Part shown: one piece after another, positions 52,704 through 61,358 of the stretch
Layout of the letters: each line of letters starts with the position of its first letter
How positions within the stretch are numbered: position 1 is the stretch's first letter
Assembly: GCA_036498905.1 (NCBI GenBank)
Contig: DASYER010000144.1
Coordinates: 1-64,000, forward strand
From: DAIDKA01 sp036498905
GTDB lineage: Bacteria; Pseudomonadota; Gammaproteobacteria; Steroidobacterales; Steroidobacteraceae
DNA: 64,000 bases
Direction of reading: 5' to 3'
Notes under the pieces: generated by a model
What the model saw: the letters and a program-made list of their open reading frames with translations, nothing else
What the model was told of the DNA's origin: nothing
Databases searched by the model: none
Translations under genes and position numbers: made by a program

Positions 52704-53528
52704 ATGAGTCTGCGCGGCAAGTTGCGCCTCGTCGGTCAGACGGACACCGGCAAGGTCCGCGAGCACAATGAGGACACGATCGCCTTCGATGCGGATATCG
52801 GGCTGCTGGTGCTCGCGGATGGTATGGGCGGATACAACGCCGGCGAAGTGGCCAGCGGCATTGCCGTAAAGACCATCGTCAACCTGGTGCGCGAATCGGT
52901 CGAGCGTGAGGACCTGCGCGTTCCGGACCAGGGCACGGGTATGTCGCGCGCGAGCATCATTCTGCGCGATGCCATCCATCGCGCCAACAAGATCATCTAT
53001 CAGACCGCCAGGGCCCAACCCCAGTGCGAGGGCATGGGCACCACCGTGGTCAGCGCCTTGATGTTCGATAACAAGATCGCCGTGGCCCATGTCGGTGATT
53101 CGCGGATGTACCGCCTGCGGGGCGACAAGTTTGAACAGGTCACGATGGACCATTCGCTGCTGCAGGAGCTGGTCGATCGGGGCTTCTACTCACCCGAGGA
53201 GGCCCAGCGGGCCGCCAACAAGAACTATGTCACTCGCGCGCTGGGCGTTGAGTCGACCGTCGAGGTCGAGATCCAGGAAGTCCCCACCCAAAAGGGCGAC
53301 TTTTATGTCTTGTGTTCCGATGGTCTGTCGGACATGGTCGAGGATGACGATATACATTTAACGATCAGCACCTTTGGTGCTAATCTTGAGACAGTTGCTA
53401 AGCAGCTGATTCAGTTGAGTAATGACAATGGAGGCCGTGATAACGTCTCCGTGGTCATGGCGCACGTGGCCGAGAACTTTCCCGCGAACAAGGGCGTTCT
53501 CGATCGAATCCTGGGCTGGCTGGGCTGA
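52704..53528 (+). CDS. PP2C-type serine/threonine phosphatase (Stp1/PrpC-like)
   Basis: A 274-residue protein. Metal and catalytic motifs are VREHNEDT (about 18-25), LADGMGGYNAGEVA (about 38-50), MGTTVV and the late DGLSD...DN segments (VLCSDGLSD and GGRDNVSVV). It removes phosphate from Ser/Thr proteins. It is followed after 20 bases by an FHA-domain gene, a partner that reads phosphothreonine. No Hanks-type kinase gene is present in the window. Confidence 0.92.
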   Translation: MSLRGKLRLVGQTDTGKVREHNEDTIAFDADIGLLVLADGMGGYNAGEVASGIAVKTIVNLVRESVEREDLRVPDQGTGMSRASIILRDAIHRANKIIYQTARAQPQCEGMGTTVVSALMFDNKIAVAHVGDSRMYRLRGDKFEQVTMDHSLLQELVDRGFYSPEEAQRAANKNYVTRALGVESTVEVEIQEVPTQKGDFYVLCSDGLSDMVEDDDIHLTISTFGANLETVAKQLIQLSNDNGGRDNVSVVMAHVAENFPANKGVLDRILGWLG

Positions 53529-53548
53529 TCCTTCGTTAAGAGGCACGC

Positions 53549-54259
53549 ATGGCAAGGTTGATACTTAGCCTGGATAGCCAGGTGATGGCGGAATACAACA
53601 TGAACAAGGAGCGGTACACGATCGGCCGTCTCCCTGACAATGACATCCGCATCGACAATGGCGCGGTCAGTGGCCACCACTCACTGATCATCAATATCCT
53701 CAATGACTCGTTCCTTGAGGACTTGAACAGCACCAACGGTACCTACGTCAACGGCAAGCTCATCAAGAAGCATGCGCTGCAGCATGGCGACGTCATCACC
53801 GTCGGACATCACCAGCTGCGCTTTGCCGAGGACGATGAGGCGCAGGACGAATTCGAAAAGACCATGGTCATTCAGCCCTCGCAGCGGCCGGTGGACAAGA
53901 TCCGCCAGGTGCGAGAAGCGGTGACGAATGCGGCCCCCGATGTCTCGGCCACGGCCTCGCGCAAGGCATTGGGCAACGGTACCCAGGTCAAGAAGGCGAA
54001 GTTGCAGGTGCTCTCCGGCGCCTTTGCCGGTCGCGAACTGGAATTGAACAAGGCCCTGACGACCTTAGGTCGCCCGGGCGTCCAGGTGGCTGCCATCACG
54101 CACCGTCAGGATGGCTACTTCATCGTCCATGTCGACAGCGAGAAGGCCAACGACTTCCCGCTGCTCAATGGCAACCCGATAGGCGCGCAGGCGACCCGAC
54201 TCGCCGACAACGATGTGATCCAGCTCGCCGGGGTCAAGATGGGGTTCTTCGAGGGCTGA
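53549..54259 (+). CDS. Protein with two FHA domains
   Basis: A 236-residue cytoplasmic protein. The first FHA domain (about 20-90) has TIGRLPDNDIRI, SGHHSLI and NSTNGTYVNG, the full phosphothreonine-binding set. The second (about 148-234) is degenerate: LGRPGVQVAAI and NPIGAQATRLADNDVI lack the Asn-Gly motif. A flexible linker with EKTMVIQPS may hold a phosphorylation site. It is probably transcribed with the PP2C gene and may scaffold a kinase target. Confidence 0.88.
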   Translation: MARLILSLDSQVMAEYNMNKERYTIGRLPDNDIRIDNGAVSGHHSLIINILNDSFLEDLNSTNGTYVNGKLIKKHALQHGDVITVGHHQLRFAEDDEAQDEFEKTMVIQPSQRPVDKIRQVREAVTNAAPDVSATASRKALGNGTQVKKAKLQVLSGAFAGRELELNKALTTLGRPGVQVAAITHRQDGYFIVHVDSEKANDFPLLNGNPIGAQATRLADNDVIQLAGVKMGFFEG

Positions 54260-54267
54260 ACGGCCCT

Positions 54268-55344
54268 CTAGATGGCCTCGTGCGGCACGCGTTGCCGCAC
54301 GCCACAGAGCATTTCATAGGAAATGGTGCCGGCGTGGGAGGCGACCTCCTCCACCGGCAGTCCCGGACCCCAGAGCAGGCAGCGGGTGCCGACCTGGGAT
54401 TGCGGCAAATCCGTGACATCCACCGCGATCATGTCCATGGAAACGCGCCCGACCAGGGGCGCGCGCCGTCCATCGACCAGCACCGGTGAACCATCGCGCA
54501 GGCTGCGCAGCATGCCATCGCCGTAACCGCCCGCGACAATGGCAATGTGCGAATCGCGCGCGGCCGTCCACGCAGCCGCATAACCGACTGACTCGCCGCG
54601 CGGGACCCGCCGCAATCCGATGATCGCGGACTCCAGGGTCATGACCGGTTTGAGCCCTAAGGCCGCGCCGCGGGTATCCGCGAACGGCGACACGCCGTAC
54701 AGCGCCAGCCCAGGTCGCACCCAGTCGCCGGCCGCGTCCGGCCAGCCGAAAATGCCGGCGGAATTGCCGATGCTGGTGGCCAGCCCGAGCGTGCCGGTCG
54801 CGGCCTTGAAGCGCTGCAGCTGTTCGGGGGTGGTCGAAGCCGTGCGTTCGTCCGCACGGGCCAGATGAGTCAGCACCCGCAGTTCACGCAGCGGAGTGTG
54901 CAGGGCACGCAAACGCGCGAGCGCGGCCGGAAAATCCTCGGGCCTGAAGCCTAAGCGATTGATGCCGGTGTCGATCTTCAACCAGGCCGTGAAACGGAAC
55001 GAGCCGCGAAAAGCTTCCTGCAAGGCCAACTGCAGCGGATCGTGCACCACGACCTCGAAGCGATGCACCGCCGCTTCGATCAACTGCTCGGCACTGAACA
55101 CCCCTTCGAGCAGGATGATGGGCCGGGTAATGCCGGCCTCGCGCAGCATCATGCCCTCCTCCAGCCGCGCCACCGCGAATGCATCGACATTGGGCAGGGC
55201 CACCGCCGTCATGATAAGGCCGTGACCGTAGGCATTGGCCTTCACCACCGCCATGACCTTCGAGCCCGGCGCCCGGGTGCGGATGGTTTCAAGATTCGCG
55301 CGCAACGCAGCGGTGTCGATCACCGCGCGGATCAGCGGCGTCAC
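54268..55344 (-). CDS. alr: Alanine racemase
   Basis: A 358-residue PLP enzyme that interconverts L- and D-alanine for peptidoglycan. The PLP lysine is Lys35 in VVKANAYGHG, and the second catalytic residue is the Tyr in ESVGYAAAW. Length is normal. It begins with GTG overlapping the dnaB stop (GTGA), making it the last gene of the rpsF-rpsR-rplI-dnaB-alr unit. Confidence 0.96.
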   Translation of the reverse strand: MTPLIRAVIDTAALRANLETIRTRAPGSKVMAVVKANAYGHGLIMTAVALPNVDAFAVARLEEGMMLREAGITRPIILLEGVFSAEQLIEAAVHRFEVVVHDPLQLALQEAFRGSFRFTAWLKIDTGINRLGFRPEDFPAALARLRALHTPLRELRVLTHLARADERTASTTPEQLQRFKAATGTLGLATSIGNSAGIFGWPDAAGDWVRPGLALYGVSPFADTRGAALGLKPVMTLESAIIGLRRVPRGESVGYAAAWTAARDSHIAIVAGGYGDGMLRSLRDGSPVLVDGRRAPLVGRVSMDMIAVDVTDLPQSQVGTRCLLWGPGLPVEEVASHAGTISYEMLCGVRQRVPHEAI

Positions 55345-56744
55345 CGCAGGATGCCCTCGGCATACGAGTCGGGCGCGTAGTTCGCGAAGCGCGTGAACTG
55401 CCCCTGGAAGGTGAGGAGGAAGGTACCGATCTCACCGTTGCGGTGTTTGACCAGCTCGATTTCCGCGATGCCTTTCTTGGTGGTGTTCTTGTCGTACACC
55501 TCTTCGCGATAGATGAGCAGGATCATATCTGCGTCCTGTTCAATAGCTCCAGATTCGCGAAGATCCGACATCACCGGCTTCTTGTGCTCGCGCTGTTCCA
55601 CACTGCGATTTAATTGCGATAGCGCAATTACCGGCACGGCGAGTTCCTTCGCCAGCACCTTCAGACCACGCGAAATTTCAGCGATTTCCGTGGCGCGATT
55701 TTCCTTGTTGCCGGGTACCTGCATCAGCTGCAGGTAGTCGACCACCACCAGACCCAGACCATGCTCGCGTTTCAGGCGCCGCGCACGCGCACGCAGATCC
55801 GTGGGGGTCAGCGCCGGGGTCTCATCGATGAAGATCTTTGCTTCGGACAACTGGCTGGTGGCGCTGGTGATGCGCGCCCAGTCCTCATCGGCAATGCGCC
55901 CCGAACGCAGGCTGCCCAGCGGCACACCGCCGATGGAGGCGAGCATGCGCGTGATGATCTGGTCGGATGGCATTTCCATGCTGAATATCGCGACCGGCGC
56001 GCGGATGCTGGGATTGACGGCGGCGTATTCGGCCATGTTCACGGCGAGCGTGGACTTGCCCATCGAGGGGCGTCCGGCCACGATGACCAGATCTCCGGCG
56101 CGCAGTCCGCCCGTGATCTTGTCGAAGTCGGCGAACCCGGTCGCAAGCCCGCGCATTTTGTCCGGATTGCTGTGCGCGTCATCGATCTGATCGATGACCG
56201 CCGGCAGCATTTCGGCGACGGAACGCGCGCCACCGCCGGCACGCGCACCCGCTTCGGCGATCGCGAATACGCCCTGTTCGGCCTTATCGACCAGCTCGCG
56301 TGCGGTTTCACCTTCGGTGCTGTAGGCCGATGCGGCGATTTCGGTACCGGTCTTGATCAGCTGCCGCAGCAGCGAGCGCTCATGCACGATTTCGGCATAG
56401 GCGCGCACGTTGGCCGCAGTGGGCGTGTCACGGGCAAGGGTGCCGAGGTATGCCAGGCCGCCGACATCAGCCGCCTGGCCATGACGCTCCAAATGTTCGG
56501 CGACCGTGACCGCATCCGTCGGCTTCTGGTTGGTGGCCAGGGCCCGGATGGCATCAAAGATGGTGCGGTGGTCGGGTCGGTAGAAATCCTCCACCTGGAC
56601 GACGTCCGAGACGTTGAACCAGGCGGAGGCATCGAGCAGCAGGCCGCCCAGGACCGCCTGCTCCGCCTCCAATGAGTGCGGGGGCGTCCGGACGTCTGCG
56701 ACCTCACGGTTGGAGTCGCGGCGCGATTTGGCTATGGGAGCCAC
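55341..56744 (-). CDS. dnaB: Replicative DNA helicase DnaB
   Basis: A 467-residue hexameric helicase. The N-terminal domain begins with PPHSLEAEQAVLGGLLLD, and the RecA-like C-terminal domain has Walker A GRPSMGKST and KNRATEIAEISRGLK. It begins with GTG 24 bases after rplI. The dnaB-alr order is common in gammaproteobacteria. Confidence 0.97.
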   Translation of the reverse strand: MAPIAKSRRDSNREVADVRTPPHSLEAEQAVLGGLLLDASAWFNVSDVVQVEDFYRPDHRTIFDAIRALATNQKPTDAVTVAEHLERHGQAADVGGLAYLGTLARDTPTAANVRAYAEIVHERSLLRQLIKTGTEIAASAYSTEGETARELVDKAEQGVFAIAEAGARAGGGARSVAEMLPAVIDQIDDAHSNPDKMRGLATGFADFDKITGGLRAGDLVIVAGRPSMGKSTLAVNMAEYAAVNPSIRAPVAIFSMEMPSDQIITRMLASIGGVPLGSLRSGRIADEDWARITSATSQLSEAKIFIDETPALTPTDLRARARRLKREHGLGLVVVDYLQLMQVPGNKENRATEIAEISRGLKVLAKELAVPVIALSQLNRSVEQREHKKPVMSDLRESGAIEQDADMILLIYREEVYDKNTTKKGIAEIELVKHRNGEIGTFLLTFQGQFTRFANYAPDSYAEGILR

Positions 56745-56768
56745 TGTACTGCGCGACCCTCCGTGCGG

Positions 56769-57218
56769 TTACTCCTCGGGGACGATGACCACCGGCAGGG
56801 CGACGTTGACGTCGGCATGCAGGTGCAGCTCGACGGCATATTCGCCAACCATGCGCAGCGGACCGGTCGGCAGGCGCACTTCACTGCGCACCAGCGCGTG
56901 ACCCGCCTTGGTTGCGGCCTCCGCGATGTCGCTGGTACCGATGGAGCCGAAGAGCTTGCCTTCCGTACCTGCCTTGGCGGCGATCGTGAGCTTGAAGTCT
57001 TTGAGCTTCTCGGCACGCCCCTGGGCACCGGCGAGCTGATCGGCTGCATGCTTTTCAAGCTCGGCACGACGGGTCTCGAAACGGGCGACGTTCGCGGGCG
57101 TGGCCAGTGTGGCCTTGCCCTTGGGCAACAGGAAGTTGCGGCCGTAGCCGGACTTGACCTTTACCCGGTCGCCGATGGTGCCCAGATTGGCAACCTTCTC
57201 AAGAAGAATGACATCCAT
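56769..57218 (-). CDS. rplI: 50S ribosomal protein L9
   Basis: A 149-residue protein of standard length. The N-terminal domain is MDVILLEKVANLGTIGDRVKVKSGYGRNFL, then a long connecting helix and the C-terminal RNA-binding domain. It lies eight bases after rpsR. Confidence 0.97.
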   Translation of the reverse strand: MDVILLEKVANLGTIGDRVKVKSGYGRNFLLPKGKATLATPANVARFETRRAELEKHAADQLAGAQGRAEKLKDFKLTIAAKAGTEGKLFGSIGTSDIAEAATKAGHALVRSEVRLPTGPLRMVGEYAVELHLHADVNVALPVVIVPEE

Positions 57219-57226
57219 GGCGGTTC

Positions 57227-57556
57227 TCAGTGCTGGTCGGTGTAGGGCAACAGGGACAGGAAGCGCGCGCGCTTGATCGCCGTGGCGAGCTGACGCTGAT
57301 AGAACGACTTCGTGCCCGTGATGCGACTGGGGACGATCTTGCCCGTCTCAGTGACGTAGCCCTTGAGCGTGGCCAGATCCTTGTAGTCGATCGATTCGAC
57401 GTTGTCCGCCGTGAAGCGACAGAACTTCTTGCGCCGCGAGAAGCGGCTGCCGCCGCCACTGCCGCCGCCACCACCACCGCCGTAGCCTCCGCCACCGCTG
57501 CTGCCACCGCCGCCGTAGCCACCACCGCCGCCGCCGCCGTTACCACCACCGATCAT
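57227..57556 (-). CDS. rpsR: 30S ribosomal protein S18 with glycine-rich N-terminal extension
   Basis: A 109-residue protein; normal S18 is about 75. The last 73 residues (SRFSRRKKFCRFTADN to YTDQH) are standard S18. The first 36 are a tract of Gly with a few Tyr, Ser and one Asn. The start overlaps the rpsF stop (ATGA), and no other start codon lies between it and the S18 core, so the tract should be translated. S18 pairs with S6 on the 30S platform. Confidence 0.95.
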   Translation of the reverse strand: MIGGGNGGGGGGGYGGGGSSGGGGYGGGGGGGSGGGSRFSRRKKFCRFTADNVESIDYKDLATLKGYVTETGKIVPSRITGTKSFYQRQLATAIKRARFLSLLPYTDQH

Positions 57557-57960
57557 GATGCACTCTCCCCTGCAGCCGGCGCGTCATCGTCGTCCGGACC
57601 GGAATCATCGCGGCGATCACGGCGACCGCCGCCTTCTTCGTCCTCGCCCCGCGCCATCGGCGAGGGCTCCGTGACGGCCTTGTCCATCTGCACGACCAGG
57701 TGGCGCAGCACCGCGTCACTGAAGCGGAACGCGCCGGTCAGCTCGTTCAACGTCTTCTGGTCGCATTCGATGTTGAGCAGCACGTAATGTGCCTTGTGGA
57801 CCTTGGCGATCGGGAACGCCAACTGGCGACGACCCCAATCTTCAAAACGGTGCACGTTGCCGCTGCCGTTGGCGATCATCGACTTGTAGCGTTCGACCAT
57901 CGCCGGAACCTGTTCGCTCTGGTCCGGATGAACCAGGAACACAATTTCATAATGCCTCAT
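57553..57960 (-). CDS. rpsF: 30S ribosomal protein S6
   Basis: A 135-residue protein. The core (1-100) begins MRHYEIVFLVHPDQSEQV, and the tail is a charged Asp/Glu/Arg extension (EDEEGGGRRDRRDD) longer than in many species. AGGAGG stands in front of the ATG. S6 binds S18, which is encoded immediately downstream. Confidence 0.96.
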   Translation of the reverse strand: MRHYEIVFLVHPDQSEQVPAMVERYKSMIANGSGNVHRFEDWGRRQLAFPIAKVHKAHYVLLNIECDQKTLNELTGAFRFSDAVLRHLVVQMDKAVTEPSPMARGEDEEGGGRRDRRDDSGPDDDDAPAAGESAS

Positions 57961-57981
57961 TAGTCCTCCTTTTGGACTTAA

Positions 57982-58012
57982 GCCACCCGGTCAAGGCATT
58001 TGCCGGTGTGGC
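57982..58012 (-). promoter_or_regulatory. Leader hairpin upstream of rpsF
   Basis: In the minus-strand leader, GCCAC pairs with GTGGC and CCGG with CCGG, with a single bulged A and a 12-base loop. It ends about 22 bases before the rpsF start. Leaders of rpsF operons in other bacteria carry a bulge-containing hairpin with CCG that binds the S6:S18 complex. Similarity to that motif is suggestive only. Confidence 0.4.
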
Positions 58013-58079
58013 AAGGAGAACCGGAACCGCACCGCTTACGGGTGCCGAACCGGCCTTTCCCCCGTCATTGGGGTCGCGC

Positions 58080-58108
58080 AATATACTGAAACGGCGCGTG
58101 GGCCGCAA
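58080..58108 (-). promoter_or_regulatory. Sigma70 promoter for rpsF-rpsR-rplI-dnaB-alr
   Basis: On the minus strand TTGCGG (58103-58108) and TATATT (58080-58085) are separated by exactly 17 bases. The -10 is close to consensus. Transcription would begin near 58073 and give a leader of about 110 bases with the hairpin at 57982-58012. Confidence 0.65.
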
Positions 58109-58117
58109 TCGACCCCG

Positions 58118-58861
58118 CTACTTCTTGCTGCGCTGCCGCACCACCTCGTACAGGAGCATTCCGGCCGCGACCGACACATTCAGGCTTTCTACCGTACCCA
58201 ACTGGGGCAGGCGGACCATATGGTCGCAGGTCTGCCGGGTCAGCTGGCGCAGGCCGGCACCCTCCGCACCCATGACCAGTACCGTACCCCCTGTGAAATC
58301 GACCTCCGCCGCCGTCGCGGTCGCCTCCGCGTCGGCCCCGGTGACCCACAGGTCCGCTTCTTTCAGGAGTTTCAGGGTGCGAACCAGGTTCGTCACGGTC
58401 ACCAGGGGCACGGATTCGGCCGCCCCCGCCGCCACCTTACGCACCACCGGGCTCAGATTGGCCGCCCGGTCCTTGGGTACCACCACCGCCAGGGCCCCGC
58501 AGGCATCCGCCGTGCGCAGGCAGGCGCCGAGATTGTGGGGGTCCTGCACGCCATCCAACGCCAGAATAAGCGCATTGGTCGTCGTGCCGAGGGCGCTGAT
58601 GAGCTCATCTTCCGACCACGGTGCCAGCGGGACCACCTCGGCCGCGACCCCCTGGTGCGCGACATCCCCGAGCGCGGCCTGCAATGCCTGGGCATCGACC
58701 CGCTGCACCCGGGTGCCTCGATCCTTCGCCAGCGCCTCGATGGCACGCATGCGCGGATCATCGCGCCGCTCGGCAAGCTTCAACTCCAGCACCCGATCCG
58801 GATGGCGCTTCAGCAATGCCTGGACGGCGTGCAGGCCGTAGACCCACTCGTGATTGCTCAT
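58118..58861 (-). CDS. rlmB: 23S rRNA (guanosine-2251-2'-O)-methyltransferase RlmB
   Basis: A 247-residue SpoU-family enzyme started at MSNHEWVYGLHAV, which aligns with family members. The N-terminal substrate-binding domain precedes the SPOUT knot with NLGACLRTADACG, VLVMGAEGAGLR and LNVSVAAGMLLYE. It lies seven bases after rnr, the E. coli gene pairing. Confidence 0.94.
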   Translation of the reverse strand: MSNHEWVYGLHAVQALLKRHPDRVLELKLAERRDDPRMRAIEALAKDRGTRVQRVDAQALQAALGDVAHQGVAAEVVPLAPWSEDELISALGTTTNALILALDGVQDPHNLGACLRTADACGALAVVVPKDRAANLSPVVRKVAAGAAESVPLVTVTNLVRTLKLLKEADLWVTGADAEATATAAEVDFTGGTVLVMGAEGAGLRQLTRQTCDHMVRLPQLGTVESLNVSVAAGMLLYEVVRQRSKK

Positions 58862-58868
58862 GACTGGC

Positions 58869-60998
58869 TCAACGCCGGCGCTCGCGACCACCCTTGGCAT
58901 CCCGGGTGCTCTTCGCGTTCTCCACCGCACCGGCTTCGGGCACGAGGTCCAGGTCGATCAGTCCCTCGATCGGATTCACGGAGGTGACGATCACGCGCAC
59001 TTCGGTACCGATGCGCAGGCTGCGGCCACTGCGTACCGCACGCCAGCCATGGCCGTGGTCCTCCATCAAATAGTCATCGTCGCGCAGATTGTCCAGGTGC
59101 AACAGCCCATCGATCGCGACATCCAGAAGCTGCACAAAACAGCCGAACTCCACCACCGTGGTAATCAGGCCGCGGAAGGTCTGGCCGATGCGCTCGCGCA
59201 GCCACACGCATTTGAGGAAGGCCGACACATAGCGGTCCGATTCATCCGCCCGTTTCTCCAGACGCGACAGTTCCGCGCCCTGCACCGACAGCGCCTCCTC
59301 CTCGTACTCGACGCCGCTGCCATCCTGTGCCGCCACCAGTGCCTTGAGGGTGCGGTGGACGACGAGGTCCGGATAGCGCCGGATGGGCGAGGTGAAATGT
59401 CCGTACTCACCCAGCGCCAGACCGAAGTGGCCGATGTTCGTGGGCTGATAGACGGCCTGCGGCATGGAGCGCACGACCAGCGATTCCACGAAGGGCAACT
59501 CGGCAGAGCCCTTCAGCCGGCGGGTGATGGCCTGAATGTCCCGTGGCGTGACGCTCTCGGGTATCTGCGCCTCGATCCCTAGGACCGTGAGGGTCGCGAG
59601 CAGCTTGTCGAGCTTCTCCTCATCCGGCTTGCCATGGACGCGGTACAAGGTCGGGGATTTCGTATGTCCCAGCTCGCGGGCCACCGCCACGTTGGCCAGG
59701 ATCATGCACTCCTCGATCAGTTTGTGCGCCTCGACGCGCCCATGCAGCGTGACGGCATGAATACGCTGATTCGCGTCAATGTCGAATCCGGCCTCCGGAG
59801 CATCGAAATCGAGCGCACCGCGGGCACGCCGCGCCTTGATCAGCACTCGATACACGTCCACCAGGGGCAGCAAGCGCTCCACCAGCGGCCCGATCTTTTC
59901 CCGAGCCTCGGCCTTGCCATCCAGCAGCGCATCCTGCGCCTGGTTGTAGGTCAGTCGCGCGGCCGAGCGCATCACGGCCGGATAGAAACGTGCCGCCTTT
60001 AACGCACCCTGGCGCGTGACGATCATGTCCGCGGTCAGGCACAGCCTATCGACATGGGGCGCCAGGGAGCACAGATGATCCGACAGCCCCGGCGGCAGCA
60101 TCGGTATCACCCGGGTCGGAAAATACACCGAGGTACCACGACGCAGTGCTTCGGTATCCAGCGCCGTGCCCGGTCGCACATAGAAACTGACATCGGCGAT
60201 GGCGACGATGAGGCGAAAACCATCCGGATGCGGCTCGGCATACACCGCGTCATCAAAGTCGCGCGCGGTCTCGCCATCGATGGTCACCAGCGGCAGCTCA
60301 CGCAAATCGATGCGCCGCGCGCTTTCATTGGCGTCGACCTGCTCCCCGTACGCGTCCGCCTCGGCGCTCACCGCGGCCGGAAAGTCACTGGGCAGGTCAA
60401 AGCGTGCGATCGCCGACTCGGTGGCCATCTCGACCGGGCGTTCCGGATCAAGCCGCCGCGACACGCGCGCAACGGGCGGTGAGGTCGCGGAAGCATGCCG
60501 CACGATACTGGCAATGACCCAGTCGCCATCGCGTGCGCCTTCGAGTTCATTGAGTGAGGCGATGCAGCGCAGCTGCAGCCGACGATCCGCGGCGACGATC
60601 GCCGCCTGGCGACCCTGGATCTCAACGGTCCCGAGGAACGCCTTGACCCCGCGATCGACGATGTCCTCGACCTCACCCAGCCAGCGATTGTTGGCGTCTT
60701 TCGCCAGTCGCACCCGCACCCGATCCCCATGCATGACGCCACGCATCTGTCCCGGTGGCAGGAACACGCTGTCCTTCAGGCCCTCGATACGAACGAAGCC
60801 GTACCCGGCGCGATTGGCACTGACGGTCCCTTCGGCGCTGTCGCCCGATCGGTACTTCAGCGCGGTCGTGCCGCGCGCTTCACGCTTCGCCTCGCCGCTG
60901 CCGCCCTTGGGGCGGTGGGCGCCGTGGCTGCCGCTGGCAATTGCCTTCGGTCCACCAGGTGTCCTGTGCTTACCGAACTGTCCTCTGCGCGGGCTCAA
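58869..60998 (-). CDS. rnr: Ribonuclease R
   Basis: A 709-residue processive 3'-to-5' exoribonuclease. It begins with TTG after GGGGAG. The cold-shock domain region begins about residue 55 (GTVSANRAGYGFVRIEGL), the RNB catalytic domain has DGETARDFDDAVY (about 245-257), and an S1 domain is near the C-terminus. The first 50 residues are a basic Gly/Arg/Lys-rich tail in place of the helix-turn-helix domain usual in E. coli RNase R, and the C-terminal basic tail is short. Confidence 0.93.
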   Translation of the reverse strand: MSPRRGQFGKHRTPGGPKAIASGSHGAHRPKGGSGEAKREARGTTALKYRSGDSAEGTVSANRAGYGFVRIEGLKDSVFLPPGQMRGVMHGDRVRVRLAKDANNRWLGEVEDIVDRGVKAFLGTVEIQGRQAAIVAADRRLQLRCIASLNELEGARDGDWVIASIVRHASATSPPVARVSRRLDPERPVEMATESAIARFDLPSDFPAAVSAEADAYGEQVDANESARRIDLRELPLVTIDGETARDFDDAVYAEPHPDGFRLIVAIADVSFYVRPGTALDTEALRRGTSVYFPTRVIPMLPPGLSDHLCSLAPHVDRLCLTADMIVTRQGALKAARFYPAVMRSAARLTYNQAQDALLDGKAEAREKIGPLVERLLPLVDVYRVLIKARRARGALDFDAPEAGFDIDANQRIHAVTLHGRVEAHKLIEECMILANVAVARELGHTKSPTLYRVHGKPDEEKLDKLLATLTVLGIEAQIPESVTPRDIQAITRRLKGSAELPFVESLVVRSMPQAVYQPTNIGHFGLALGEYGHFTSPIRRYPDLVVHRTLKALVAAQDGSGVEYEEEALSVQGAELSRLEKRADESDRYVSAFLKCVWLRERIGQTFRGLITTVVEFGCFVQLLDVAIDGLLHLDNLRDDDYLMEDHGHGWRAVRSGRSLRIGTEVRVIVTSVNPIEGLIDLDLVPEAGAVENAKSTRDAKGGRERRR

Positions 60999-61027
60999 TT
61001 GACAGCTCCCCGAGCCGTGCGTACATT
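60999..61027 (+). promoter_or_regulatory. Near-consensus sigma70 promoter of tRNA-Leu
   Basis: TTGACA (60999-61004) and TACATT (61022-61027) are 17 bases apart. The -35 is perfect. Transcription would start about 61034 and give a leader of about 40 bases before the tRNA. The -35 directly adjoins the TTG start codon of rnr on the other strand. Confidence 0.8.
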
Positions 61028-61073
61028 GCGCGGCTCCTTAGGGCTGCTTGCCCCGAAGGGTGTTCGGCCCCCT

Positions 61074-61158
<85 letters not shown>

Positions 61159-61188
61159 GCCGACCCTTCCATGGGTGTCCCGGCCAAT

Positions 61189-61208
61189 CCACCGGTGTCC
61201 ACCGGTGT
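61189..61208. repeat. Tandem decamer repeat after tRNA-Leu
   Basis: CCACCGGTGT occurs twice in tandem at 61189-61198 and 61199-61208, each containing the palindrome ACCGGT. The 200 bases between the tRNA and the ankyrin gene (61159-61358) are otherwise without a supported gene; a T-run (GTTTTTTC, near 61219) could end transcription of the tRNA. Confidence 0.5.
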
Positions 61209-61358
61209 CGCATAAGTTCCTGTTTTTTCAATACTTCTCTCGCTAAAACTGGCCAGGGCTGTTTTCTGACACGCTGACCGATGGTCGTGGATTGTGCCTG
61301 CTTGGGCACCCGAATGGAGCGAAATGGTGGCGACACCGTAACCGATGCCGGGGCCGCG

